This document shows positions 29,976 to 39,277 of a DNA stretch of 42,550 bases, piece after piece (position 1 is the first letter of the stretch; each line of letters starts with the position of its first letter). Below the pieces are notes generated by a model, which worked only from the letters and a program-made list of their open reading frames with translations, was not told the origin of the DNA and searched no databases. The position numbers and the translations under genes were made by a program. The DNA is from a virus: IMG/VR virus record IMGVR_UViG_3300040811_001275, positions 1 through 42,550 of that record; one strand, written 5' to 3'.

Positions 29976-31202
29976 TTAAAATGGGTCAATTGACCCTAGA
30001 GATGCATAAAGATCAATTCCAGGCCCAGTATAAGTTGTAATATAACTGTTACTACTTCCTGAAGGAGTTGCACGAACTGTAAATGTTACATCATCCGATC
30101 CAAAAAAACCAGTTTGAACTCTTGTATAGTCCGGCCCATAGTTTGGATTAACCTTTGCCATCCAACCAAATGTTTTACCACTACTTAATGAATAATATGT
30201 TCCTGAATTATACCCATTGGTAACTGGTGTAGGCCCAAATGAACCAACGTAACAACTACCTATACACTCTTGTGAAGCTACTGTATATTTAACTTCAAAT
30301 GTTGAAGAATCTGTTACTGGAGACTGATAACCAATTGAGTCATAATATACTGTTGCAAATGCTGCTGAAGTACCAGCTGCCCAGTTAACATCGACTTGGT
30401 CATTTGCAGTGTCTAAAGAAAAGGCCATTCTCGCCCATGCTTCAGGGAATCCTGCAGATGCGTTAACACTTTGATGAGTCACCCAATGACTCCCACCTGA
30501 TGGCCCCCAAGATTGGTCTAGAGGACTGATGGTTTGTGTTCCAGTTTTATTATACGTATAAGGTGTCTGTGCAATATATGGGTAAGGTTGTTGATTACTA
30601 TACGTAAATGGTGACCTACCCTGTCTTGCATAGGTAAACGGTTGTCTATGATTATAGGTAAACGGACTTTGATACGATGCAATGTACGGATACGGTTGTT
30701 GAGCGTTTGCAATATAAGGTGACTGAGCGTTTGCAATATAAGGTGACTGACCATTTGCAATGTATGGACTCTGTTTGTTTGCTATGTATGGATAGGGTTG
30801 TTGAGCATTAGCAATATATGGAGTCTGATTATTTGCAATATAAGGATACGGTTGTTGTGCATTTGCAACATAAGGTGTTCTACCCTGTCTTGCATACGTG
30901 AAAGGAGTCTGTCCCTGACGTGCATACGTGAACGGAGAACGATAGTTATAGGTAAAAGGTGTCCTACCTTGGTTTTGGTATGTAAAGGGTTGTTGAGCGT
31001 TTCTTATAAACGGTGTCTGTGCGTTTACAGGACTTCTATAGGTAAATGGTTGTCTGTTTTGATACGTACTAGGTTGTCTTGCGTTTGCAGGAGTCTGTGC
31101 AGGAGTCTGTCTGACTTCTAACGATTGAGCATTTCTTACAGATTGACCTTGGTACGGTTGTTGGAAACTCGACCCTGTGTTTATATAGATTTCATCAGCC
31201 AT
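29976..31202 (-). CDS. Pro/Tyr/Gln/Arg repeat protein D with C-terminal domain
   Basis: The 408-residue protein has a short unique start (MADEIYINTGSSFQQPYQGQ), repeats from about residue 30 to 218, and a folded C-terminal domain of about 190 residues. That domain contains WARMAFSLDTANDQVDVNWA, YYDSIGYQSPVTDSSTFEVK, CIGSCYVG and GKTFGWMAKVNPNYGPDYTR, and looks like a beta-sandwich lectin or carbohydrate-binding fold, though I cannot name it. A receptor-binding role is plausible. The gene begins one base after the stop of the 371-residue fibre gene and is the largest of the four repeat paralogues. Confidence 0.72.
   Translation of the reverse strand: MADEIYINTGSSFQQPYQGQSVRNAQSLEVRQTPAQTPANARQPSTYQNRQPFTYRSPVNAQTPFIRNAQQPFTYQNQGRTPFTYNYRSPFTYARQGQTPFTYARQGRTPYVANAQQPYPYIANNQTPYIANAQQPYPYIANKQSPYIANGQSPYIANAQSPYIANAQQPYPYIASYQSPFTYNHRQPFTYARQGRSPFTYSNQQPYPYIAQTPYTYNKTGTQTISPLDQSWGPSGGSHWVTHQSVNASAGFPEAWARMAFSLDTANDQVDVNWAAGTSAAFATVYYDSIGYQSPVTDSSTFEVKYTVASQECIGSCYVGSFGPTPVTNGYNSGTYYSLSSGKTFGWMAKVNPNYGPDYTRVQTGFFGSDDVTFTVRATPSGSSNSYITTYTGPGIDLYASLGSIDPF
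30549..31115 (-). repeat. in-frame repeat array of protein D
   Basis: Units encode PANARQ, PSTYQNRQ, PFIRNAQQ, PFTYARQGRT, PYIANNQT, PYIANKQS and similar. PYIANxQ units dominate the centre (about 30680-30870). Confidence 0.85.
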
Positions 31203-31203
31203 A

Positions 31204-32319
31204 TCATATCACAAACCATAAATGACCAGTTGCAGTACTACCTACACTTGAAGGTGCAGTAGATGTGGTCTCATAATCTAAACTAATACTACCTGAACTG
31301 TAACTAACACCGTTACTACCACTTAAATGTGCATCTACATCAGAGTCACCATATTGAGCAGCAGCAGAAAACGATAGTGTGTTCGCATTATCATCATAAG
31401 TAACAGTTATGTTACTATGAGTTGCACTTGTAATCATAGATGCAGCTGCATCTTGTGCTTGTTCATTTGTGTAGTTTGCAGGTGCATCACCTGCTTCCCA
31501 ATCACCTGTTGAATCATTATAAATTAATAACTGACCGCTTGTTACACCAGCGGTGTTAATGTCTGAAAGACTGTTTACACTATGATTAGTGATGTCTGAT
31601 ACTTGACCAGTAACATTACCAACAAATGCAGTTGATGTAATAGAGGTTGCACCTGTAATAGTACCACCATCTAAAGTAAGTGTTCCGTTTGTTGCAGTGT
31701 CAAAAGTGAATGTTGTTCCACTTGCAAGTGTAAGGTCATCTTCACCATACACTCTTCCTGCAAATTGAATTGTATATCCTGTCTCTAGTGCAACTGTTTT
31801 ATCAGCACCATCACCATTTAAAATAATACCGTTATCATTATTATTGTAAATAGTGTTTAATGCAGTTTCTGTAAAGTATGTTGAGGTTGCACCATCACCG
31901 ACAACACCTAAGTATGAACCAGTGAATGCATAAACAGTAATCTTATCACCATTAGTTGCAGCAACAACTAAATCAATTCTATCTGCAAGACCATCTGACA
32001 CAGGCCCAATAGAATAATCATCACCTTCAATTAAGTGTTGAGCGTTTTTAAAGACTTGAATTCTGTTAGGTTTGAAAGATAGTGTATTACCGAATGCATC
32101 AACACCTTCATATCTTGAAAGTGAAGTACCATGTGTTCCAGCGGTATAGATAAACTCCTGAAAGAAGAACGACTTATCTTCGATACTATTAATTGCATCT
32201 ACGATAGTACCTTGTTTTTCAGTTCTAAGACCTGACCTGTCACCAACGTCATTAGCGAGGTCATTATAATTACGTCTAAAATCTTCTAATGTACTGTGAT
32301 TGTCTACTGTTCTAGCCAC
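31204..32319 (-). CDS. tail-fibre-like protein, 371 residues
   Basis: The product begins ARTVDNHSTLEDFRRNYNDL with a helical N-terminus, followed by a fibre domain containing FQEFIYTAGTHGTSLSRYEG and FKNAQHLIEGDDYSIGPVSD, found in marine T4-like fibre proteins. The body is Thr/Gly/Asp-rich beta structure. The C-terminal 60 residues (DVDAHLSGSNGVSYSSGSIS to HLWFVI) parallel those of the 22182-23609 product. The start is a GTG at 32319 with GGGG ten bases upstream, overlapping the preceding gene by eight bases. It may attach to the baseplate through its N-terminus. Confidence 0.8.
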   Translation of the reverse strand: MARTVDNHSTLEDFRRNYNDLANDVGDRSGLRTEKQGTIVDAINSIEDKSFFFQEFIYTAGTHGTSLSRYEGVDAFGNTLSFKPNRIQVFKNAQHLIEGDDYSIGPVSDGLADRIDLVVAATNGDKITVYAFTGSYLGVVGDGATSTYFTETALNTIYNNNDNGIILNGDGADKTVALETGYTIQFAGRVYGEDDLTLASGTTFTFDTATNGTLTLDGGTITGATSITSTAFVGNVTGQVSDITNHSVNSLSDINTAGVTSGQLLIYNDSTGDWEAGDAPANYTNEQAQDAAASMITSATHSNITVTYDDNANTLSFSAAAQYGDSDVDAHLSGSNGVSYSSGSISLDYETTSTAPSSVGSTATGHLWFVI

Positions 32320-32524
32320 TTAATTTCCCCATGAGTTCAGTTAAGAGAGACTTAATTTCACCCATCTCTTCTTTTAATGTATTTATCTCGTTTATCTGAT
32401 TCCTAAAAATCTCTTTTCTTCTCTTTGCAAGTCTCCACTGTTCAATATCAGTAGAGACGATTGCTTGAGAACTTTCGTCTCTATATAAATGTGTTGCACC
32501 TTCTACTTTAATATAGTCAGACAT
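32312..32524 (-). CDS. small coiled-coil protein, unknown
   Basis: The 70-residue protein begins SDYIKVEGATHLYRDESSQA and ends in a helix, EINTLKEEMGEIKSLLTELM, that should form a coiled coil. Small proteins with this YIKVEG-HLYRD opening occur near fibre genes in marine T4-like phages, and I infer a structural or assembly role. The ATG at 32524 overlaps the stop of the 2234-residue gene (TAATG); a TTG-initiated longer form is possible but unlikely. Its end overlaps the next fibre gene start by eight bases. Confidence 0.68.
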   Translation of the reverse strand: MSDYIKVEGATHLYRDESSQAIVSTDIEQWRLAKRRKEIFRNQINEINTLKEEMGEIKSLLTELMGKLSG

Positions 32525-35500
32525 TATGCAACTGCAATACATCTCAATGCAGATACCAATGGTACTGTTGATGTATTGTATCCTCTTCCTACAATCTTAA
32601 TGATGAACCCACTAAATTCAGGTAGGTCATCTGCACTGAATTCATACTCTTTAAAGTTTCTTGCATCTGCATCAATTACGGTATCAGGCGAACCATCACC
32701 GTTGAAGAATTCAAAACCGATATCATCGATTGCAGACTCTTCATCGTTTTTGATAATCTTATACATAACCTTAACGTCTGTTGTTGCAGGTCTAAAGATA
32801 TCTGCAGTCACCCTTAATCCTGATGCAGGTGCTTTTAAGTTAACTTTCTTAGTGATGTAACACATTGCATTATCTTCACCTTCTGATTCAGTAGAGATTG
32901 CAATAGTTTCTGCATCACTTGAATTTAATCCGTTTAATCTGTTTGCAATTGCAATTGCACCCAATGAACTTAAGTCTACAACTGGTGAAAGGTTTGAATT
33001 ACCTGACACTAATTGTAAAGCACATCTAAATGACCTGTTTGAAGACATCTCATTTTGTTCATTGATTCTTGATGCAACGACACTTGGATATGAGAAGAAC
33101 ACGTTATCATTCAATGCGATAATCTCTCCAGCAGTTCTTCTATTGTATACTGTACCGTTGATATAACCTTCAGGTGAATTCATAGGAGTACCAACTTTAT
33201 GTACACTAATGAAACAATCTTCAGGTGTTACATTTGGAATTACAGTATGTAGTGTATCGTAGTAGTAGTTACGTGTTGAGTAAACCTCATCACCACCGCC
33301 AATAGTTGATTCACTTGCAGAGTAATCTGACACAAAGTCATATCCTGAGATATCAGGAGTTACTCTAAATGTATCCATTGTAAATGTTGAACCAATTGAA
33401 GTGAATGTTTGATTGATTGCATCGATTGGGATACCACCAAGCGTATCACCAACTGTAACGAGAGTTACGGTGAAACTAAAGGTTGAACCGATAGTACAAG
33501 TGATAATATCACCTGCAGCATGTCCACTACCTGCTTGTAGTATTCTTGTTCTTGTAATGTCTGCAGAACCTGAAAGTGTCTCCACTTTAATTTCAAATGC
33601 AATACCGTTTTCAGTTACATCACCACTACCATTAGTTGTAATCGTTACTGAATCTGAACCAACGGTTCCACCATGAACAATGTCATAGGTTCCATCTGAA
33701 GGAAGTGAACCACTATCTATTGCATTTTGTATCTCTAATACTGAACCAGTTCTGTCACCAGTCACACCTGAAATGGTTACATTTGATGATGTATTGTACA
33801 TTCCGTGAGTATAATTATATACTTTAACATATGTCTGACCTGAAACAGTTTCTATTGGGTTGTTCTGCAGTTTTGCATTCGGTAAATCTAAGTTTTCAAA
33901 TTCAAGATATCCTGACACTGAAGTGTCAAACTTACATGCTCTCAAGTGGAACTTGAGGTCATCTTCTTGTGCAGCAGTCCAAGTCGAGTTGTTTTGTGAC
34001 TTGAACAATGAACCTGCATAAGGTTGTCCTGAAATTGTTTGTCCAGTTGCAAGGTCTGTCTCACCCATTCTTGAATGGAACACTTCGTATTCATTAGAGT
34101 TTGAATATACTACAAACACATACTCTTGGTTTGTCTCTAAGAATACTGGTGATTCAAAAGTAAAGGTTGTTGCAGTTGAACCATCTTGTGAAAGATTGAT
34201 TTCACTTGGGTTCTTAGTTACTGTTGAGAATGGAACCACGTTAGGGCCTGGATAACCATTCACCATTGTTCTTACTTGTACTGACACTGGTAAGTTTTCA
34301 TCTCTTGTCTTAAAGAACAAGTCTATAGATGATAACATTACTCCACCTTTTGCATCAACCAAGAATGATTGTGCAAGTGGGTCTGACCATATAAAATTGA
34401 AATCATTACCAATATCAAAGATTGGGAAATCAAAGTCAAACTCAAACGGCGGCAACTCAGGTGGTTGCGGCGGAGGTGGTGGGTCTTGTATAATGACTGG
34501 TGGTACCACAGGTGGTTCAGGTGGTAACACAGGTGGGTCAATAATAATAGGTGGTTCAGGTGGTTCATTAGGTATAGTAGGTGGTTGTGGTATTGCAGGT
34601 GCAGTAGTGTCAATATTTGTTGCATTGACAACCTCACCTCTAGTTGAGAAGTTTCTTTCTCCTGAAAGTCTTTCTGTTACCACTCTACCATTTCTAGTAG
34701 ATACAATCTCAGTTTGATTGGATTGTAATAAACCTTGTGCTTGATAGATACCTGTTCCTGCAGATGAGGGACTTCTCTCATTATACTTAGATGAGGTTAG
34801 TTTTAATTCTCTCTGACCTGTAGGGAATCTTTGTGCATCTGAATTTGGCAATTCAAAATATGCACGAAGTCTACCGTTACCATCTGTCTTAACACCTTTT
34901 CCAAGTGTTGTAGAAGAACCATCTTGTGCATATGCACTACTGAATGGTCTTACATATGACCCCACTGGTACGTCATCAAAATAGACGTAATGCCATGTGT
35001 CAGGTTTTAAATTTGTTGCATCAATCTCAATAGTCTTTGCACGAATGAAAGGTATGATTGAAACTGATACGAGTCTGTCGTTTCTTGATTCTACGAAGTC
35101 TTCAACAACTGATGTAGAAACACCTGTTCTTGTTTGAATCTCAGGTGTTTCTGTAATCTCTCTTGATACTTGTAAGCCTGGAACCCATTCTCCACCTTGA
35201 GTTGGGTCTCCACTCCATGAACCGTTAGATGATGCAGTAATCTCTGTTGAAATAGTTTGAGGTTGACCAACCCATGTGGTTTGCCATGCATTCCAAACTG
35301 TACCTAATGAGTTTGCATTCTCAGCAAGAACTGCATCGAAGTTACCTTCTCTGTTTACTCTAACTTCAGGTAATCTTTCTGAATCGTTCCATACGTCTGT
35401 TTCAGGTGTAAGTTTAACATCACCGATAAATGCAAAGACGTGATATGGGTTAACATTGATTGCACGTGATGCTTTGTCTTGATTTACAAATGTAACCTCA

Positions 35501-38500
35501 GTATAAGGAAGTGTTAATAAGTCACCAGTCTTCTTAAAGTTCTGAGATGTTGCACTCTTAAATCCAATATCAAAGAATTGTGAATATGATTGTGGTCTTA
35601 ATACACCAAGTTGTGAATCAACGGAGTTCTTGTAATCAGGATGGTTTACATCACCGACTCTGTGACCTCTAAAGTTGTCTACTAGGAAACCTGATTTGAA
35701 TCTATCAAATCCATCTCCATCTAAAATTTGTTTTGTTTGAGTGTCTTTCTCAAGTAATGAAAGAGATGTTACTCTTTCTAAGTTAGTCACTCTCTGATTG
35801 ATTTTACCAATATCTTTCATGGTAAATCTTCTATGGTCTTGTGACCTAACTCTAATGTTCTTTAAGTTTTTAGTGAACGGAGGAATTGTTAATTCAAACA
35901 TTTCAATAGCACCATCAACACCCTTTGGTTTGGTTGGAGATAATGCAGGTTCACCTGAAGATATTTGAAACTTACCTGACTTGTGTAGGAAGAGTTTATC
36001 GATTCTTCCAACATAGAATTCAATGTCACCTTGGACACTTGAACCTGTTACAGGGGTGCCAGGCAAACTAGGATTAGTATCATAGTTATAACCTGTGTTA
36101 GTTGACTCTTTGTCTCTTGAAGACAAATAACTTCTACCTTTCTCATATGAGAATGGTGCATATTCGATTGCAGTACTGATATCAGATACTGAAGATAAAT
36201 CAGGGTTTGTAGATAAATCTATATCATACAACTGACCAACAACTGGTCTGAAGTCTAAGGCATCTGATAATTCATAAGTACCGTCAGGTTCTAAACCACC
36301 CAAGTCTACTTTGTTTGCAGAGTAGACAGGAATGTCTTTATATGGTACACTATATGATGTGACATCAAAGAAGTCACCATCACCATGTGAGAATTGGTCA
36401 AAGACAATAAGAATCTGATTATTAGGTGCAGGTTCTGCTGGTTTTCTGACTAATTTACATATATCATAGTAACCATCTCTCTGACCATCATCAAAGAAAT
36501 ATCTTGATGTGATATTTGGTGAACCTTGTGATACGTCTGTAAGTGTTGCTTGTGCAAGTGAATCTTGACCAACAACAAACTCATTCTCTTGGAATCTACC
36601 TGATATCATATACCAGTACGATGTTCCACCTGAGTTATAGTCAATCAATACAGCACGTGCATTTGATGTTTGTCCAACAAGGACTTCATGAAGTTGGAAT
36701 GTACCCACTTCATCTGTAAGTGATGCATTAGGTGTAACTGGAGTTCCCCCAACACCTTCATAGATTCCTCTAATTTTAAATACGTCTGCAATACCAAGAG
36801 AAACCTCTTTATCTCTAAATGATGAACCATACACTCCTGTGTATGAATCGTTTCTATCACCTGAGACTCGTAATGCACGTCCTTTGTTTAAATCCTTTGT
36901 TCTTGGAGTTGGGTCTGCAATTAATACTGAGTATGTAATTCTTAAAACTACGTTTTCGTTTGCAGCACCAAAACCTGTAAGTGTAATACTCTGGCCATCA
37001 CCATTTTGTGTAGGTGAAGTGTCTTCATAATCTTCTATGTTTAGTGTATCACCTGCAGAGAATGTTGGTGCAGATGCAGAACTGACATCGATAACTGCAA
37101 TTGAGAAGTTATCAGTGTTTTGGTCTTCAAATGTACCCTCTGTTTGTGCAATAGTAACATTACCTGATGCACCAATGGTTTGTACTGTTTGTCTTTTAAC
37201 TTTTACTAAATCTGCAGTGTGGTCTTTAACCCAGTCTCTAGGCCATGAGAAGATGTTTACTGTTTGGTCTTGGTCAATAAGTTTTACACGTCTTCTTTCA
37301 ACATTACCTTGATATGCATTAGTTGAATTACTTGTAAGTGTTAAACTAATGTCATTTGTGATTGATGAGACAATAAGTTCTTGTCCACCAAGTGGGTTAA
37401 CAATAATGTCACCCTCTTTAAGTTCTGATGCAAATAAAGTACCTACACCACTAACTGCAGTGCTTGATGCACCAAATACTAATGTACCTGTTAGAATTTT
37501 AACTGCATCTGTGTTGATATCTGCAGTAAAGGTTTCTCTTGAACCATTGGTTGGTGTCTGTGTAATAGACCTTGTACGGTCAATGTTGTAGTTTCTTGGT
37601 GTACCACTAATACTACATGCAAAGTTTCCTGCACCCTCAGAAGAAAGTACATCGTTTGTTGAGAAACTTCCTACTACATCATGAACATAAAGTGCATCTG
37701 AATTATTATCATACGCAACAATACCAGTAGCACCTGTTGCACTACCTGTTATCTTATCACCTGCTTGTGCAGTACCTGTATGGGATGCATACGGTAATTT
37801 GGTGAACATCTTAATGTCAAACATTGACAAATCATATTCTGAATTACTTGCATAGACACCACTTGTGTCTGAACCGTCATGCAATTCAATATCTCGTACT
37901 CTTGCATAACCGATAAAATCTTCAGAGTTTTCTGTTCCGTCTACTGCAACAACACTAGGCCATAACTTACAGAATTTGTAAGGAGTGATACCTGTACTGT
38001 TAACACCTTGAATTACTTCAGGTAATCCGTGTGCATTTGAAACTCTTAATTTATTACCTAAACGAATAGGTGATTTTGCATTTGATAATGACTTAGTTGA
38101 ACGTGCCTTTGAGAAAGGAATTGTTGTAGTACCAGTTTTGTCAATTTCAAAACCTCTAACATATGCCTTACCAGGCGATACTTGCATTACAAACTTATCT
38201 TCTTTACCACCTGAACCTACAGGATAGAAACCTCTGTTGGTTGTATCATCTAAGTGTTCTCTTAATGATTGTGTAAATTGTCTAACTACAAAGTCACCAT
38301 TTGCATCGTATGTTCTACGTGCAAGTGTCTTTTCAATGGTGTTGTAGATAGGATTGGAAATCTGTAACTCAATGATACCTTGATTAACTCTAATCAATTC
38401 AATAAAGTTTGCATCAGTTTGAGTGTCAATAGTGAACTTTGCAAGTGTTAGATTAACTTGGAATCTATCTGCACCTGCAGCGTTCTCGTTTGAAGACCCT

Positions 38501-39228
38501 TGTGCATTATCTTGTAATGATGAGTCTTCTGAATTAGAAATAAGTTTCTCTTCTATTTTTAGACCAATTCTATATGATGGTCTTGAACTATACTTTTCTA
38601 ATAGTAAATGTTGTTTTGGAACCTTTACAAAGAAACCTCTTGTAAAGATAACACCTTCATCAATCTCTGCTCTTGAACCAACTCCGATTGAGTTGTTTGT
38701 TGATGGAAGGACTTTAAATTCGTTGTTGTTTGCAGATACAACAGAGTATGCACCACCTGAATCTACAGTTACTTCCTGTAGTTCCTCACCTGCAGTGAAT
38801 GTGTATTCGTTGTTAGTACCTGAAGTTAAATACTTAAAGAAGATGGTTAATTCGTCATCGGATGTTTTTGCAGAAGAATCTATAACCTTTGCAACAACAC
38901 CTGAAGTTTTACCACGAATTAGTTTACCATGGAATGATTCTCTATATGTTTCGACAACGTCATCACCATTAGTATTTGGATTCTCAGTATCTACTTTTGC
39001 ATAGTAAAGTTCTAAGTCAATACCTGACTGAACACCTGCAACAATAGAACCTTCTTTAAAGAAATGTCCACCAAGTCTTTCAACTTGGTTCTGAAGAATT
39101 GATTGTGACTGAGTTAACTCTCTTGCTTGTAGAGGTCTTCCAGCTCTGAAGAGAACCTTATGAAAGTTTTTATCTTCAGAGTAGTCATCGTAGTATGGTG
39201 ATATATTTAAATCAGTTTTTTCTGGCAT
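32524..39228 (-). CDS. giant virion structural protein (DUF4815-type N-terminus)
   Basis: The 2234-residue product opens with LNISPYYDDYSEDKNFHKVL, FRAGRPLQARELTQSQSILQ and NQVERLGGHFFKEGSIV, the DUF4815 signature of large tail or baseplate proteins in marine myophages. It has several beta modules such as AGDKITGSATGATGIVAYDN, then a Pro-rich linker at about residues 1540-1597. After the linker comes SDPLAQSFLVDAKGGVMLSS, a segment typical of these proteins. It likely bridges baseplate and fibres in the place of T4 gp10 or long-fibre attachment, which is inference from size and position. AGGA precedes the ATG, and a late box is at 39246-39253. Confidence 0.85.
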   Translation of the reverse strand: MPEKTDLNISPYYDDYSEDKNFHKVLFRAGRPLQARELTQSQSILQNQVERLGGHFFKEGSIVAGVQSGIDLELYYAKVDTENPNTNGDDVVETYRESFHGKLIRGKTSGVVAKVIDSSAKTSDDELTIFFKYLTSGTNNEYTFTAGEELQEVTVDSGGAYSVVSANNNEFKVLPSTNNSIGVGSRAEIDEGVIFTRGFFVKVPKQHLLLEKYSSRPSYRIGLKIEEKLISNSEDSSLQDNAQGSSNENAAGADRFQVNLTLAKFTIDTQTDANFIELIRVNQGIIELQISNPIYNTIEKTLARRTYDANGDFVVRQFTQSLREHLDDTTNRGFYPVGSGGKEDKFVMQVSPGKAYVRGFEIDKTGTTTIPFSKARSTKSLSNAKSPIRLGNKLRVSNAHGLPEVIQGVNSTGITPYKFCKLWPSVVAVDGTENSEDFIGYARVRDIELHDGSDTSGVYASNSEYDLSMFDIKMFTKLPYASHTGTAQAGDKITGSATGATGIVAYDNNSDALYVHDVVGSFSTNDVLSSEGAGNFACSISGTPRNYNIDRTRSITQTPTNGSRETFTADINTDAVKILTGTLVFGASSTAVSGVGTLFASELKEGDIIVNPLGGQELIVSSITNDISLTLTSNSTNAYQGNVERRRVKLIDQDQTVNIFSWPRDWVKDHTADLVKVKRQTVQTIGASGNVTIAQTEGTFEDQNTDNFSIAVIDVSSASAPTFSAGDTLNIEDYEDTSPTQNGDGQSITLTGFGAANENVVLRITYSVLIADPTPRTKDLNKGRALRVSGDRNDSYTGVYGSSFRDKEVSLGIADVFKIRGIYEGVGGTPVTPNASLTDEVGTFQLHEVLVGQTSNARAVLIDYNSGGTSYWYMISGRFQENEFVVGQDSLAQATLTDVSQGSPNITSRYFFDDGQRDGYYDICKLVRKPAEPAPNNQILIVFDQFSHGDGDFFDVTSYSVPYKDIPVYSANKVDLGGLEPDGTYELSDALDFRPVVGQLYDIDLSTNPDLSSVSDISTAIEYAPFSYEKGRSYLSSRDKESTNTGYNYDTNPSLPGTPVTGSSVQGDIEFYVGRIDKLFLHKSGKFQISSGEPALSPTKPKGVDGAIEMFELTIPPFTKNLKNIRVRSQDHRRFTMKDIGKINQRVTNLERVTSLSLLEKDTQTKQILDGDGFDRFKSGFLVDNFRGHRVGDVNHPDYKNSVDSQLGVLRPQSYSQFFDIGFKSATSQNFKKTGDLLTLPYTEVTFVNQDKASRAINVNPYHVFAFIGDVKLTPETDVWNDSERLPEVRVNREGNFDAVLAENANSLGTVWNAWQTTWVGQPQTISTEITASSNGSWSGDPTQGGEWVPGLQVSREITETPEIQTRTGVSTSVVEDFVESRNDRLVSVSIIPFIRAKTIEIDATNLKPDTWHYVYFDDVPVGSYVRPFSSAYAQDGSSTTLGKGVKTDGNGRLRAYFELPNSDAQRFPTGQRELKLTSSKYNERSPSSAGTGIYQAQGLLQSNQTEIVSTRNGRVVTERLSGERNFSTRGEVVNATNIDTTAPAIPQPPTIPNEPPEPPIIIDPPVLPPEPPVVPPVIIQDPPPPPQPPELPPFEFDFDFPIFDIGNDFNFIWSDPLAQSFLVDAKGGVMLSSIDLFFKTRDENLPVSVQVRTMVNGYPGPNVVPFSTVTKNPSEINLSQDGSTATTFTFESPVFLETNQEYVFVVYSNSNEYEVFHSRMGETDLATGQTISGQPYAGSLFKSQNNSTWTAAQEDDLKFHLRACKFDTSVSGYLEFENLDLPNAKLQNNPIETVSGQTYVKVYNYTHGMYNTSSNVTISGVTGDRTGSVLEIQNAIDSGSLPSDGTYDIVHGGTVGSDSVTITTNGSGDVTENGIAFEIKVETLSGSADITRTRILQAGSGHAAGDIITCTIGSTFSFTVTLVTVGDTLGGIPIDAINQTFTSIGSTFTMDTFRVTPDISGYDFVSDYSASESTIGGGDEVYSTRNYYYDTLHTVIPNVTPEDCFISVHKVGTPMNSPEGYINGTVYNRRTAGEIIALNDNVFFSYPSVVASRINEQNEMSSNRSFRCALQLVSGNSNLSPVVDLSSLGAIAIANRLNGLNSSDAETIAISTESEGEDNAMCYITKKVNLKAPASGLRVTADIFRPATTDVKVMYKIIKNDEESAIDDIGFEFFNGDGSPDTVIDADARNFKEYEFSADDLPEFSGFIIKIVGRGYNTSTVPLVSALRCIAVA
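34440..34610 (-). repeat. Pro-rich linker coding region
   Basis: About 57 residues of the giant protein consist mainly of PP, PEPP and PPIIIDPP units. The coding DNA is a low-complexity purine/pyrimidine-biased stretch. Confidence 0.8.
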
Positions 39229-39245
39229 GTCCTATCTCTTTATTA

Positions 39246-39253
39246 TATTTATT
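39246..39253 (-). promoter_or_regulatory. late-type promoter box (AATAAATA)
   Basis: AATAAATATAAT is a one-mismatch late box 18 bases before the giant protein ATG. Its first bases form the end of the hairpin at 39251-39275. Confidence 0.45.
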
Positions 39254-39275
39254 CGTCCCCATAAAGAGGACGAAT
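39251..39275 (-). other. 10-bp hairpin between gp8 and the giant gene
   Basis: ATTCGTCCTC, loop TTTAT, GGGGACGAAT form a 10-bp stem with one G-U pair on the minus strand. No T-run follows it, so it is not a typical intrinsic terminator. It runs directly into the late box of the downstream gene. Confidence 0.55.
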
Positions 39276-39277
39276 GA

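Noticed and set aside
29980-29995. Palindrome GGGTCAATTGACCC
   Set aside because: It encodes the last residues of repeat protein D and lies next to its stop; no promoter or operator context was seen.
32380-32387. GATAAATA as a late promoter for the 371-residue fibre gene
   Set aside because: It is inside the coiled-coil gene, one base off consensus and 60 bases from the start; support is too weak to list.
38423-39004. 193-codon plus-strand open frame
   Set aside because: It lies opposite the conserved N-terminal domain of the giant structural protein; Ser-rich composition reflects antisense of Asp/Glu/Thr codons.
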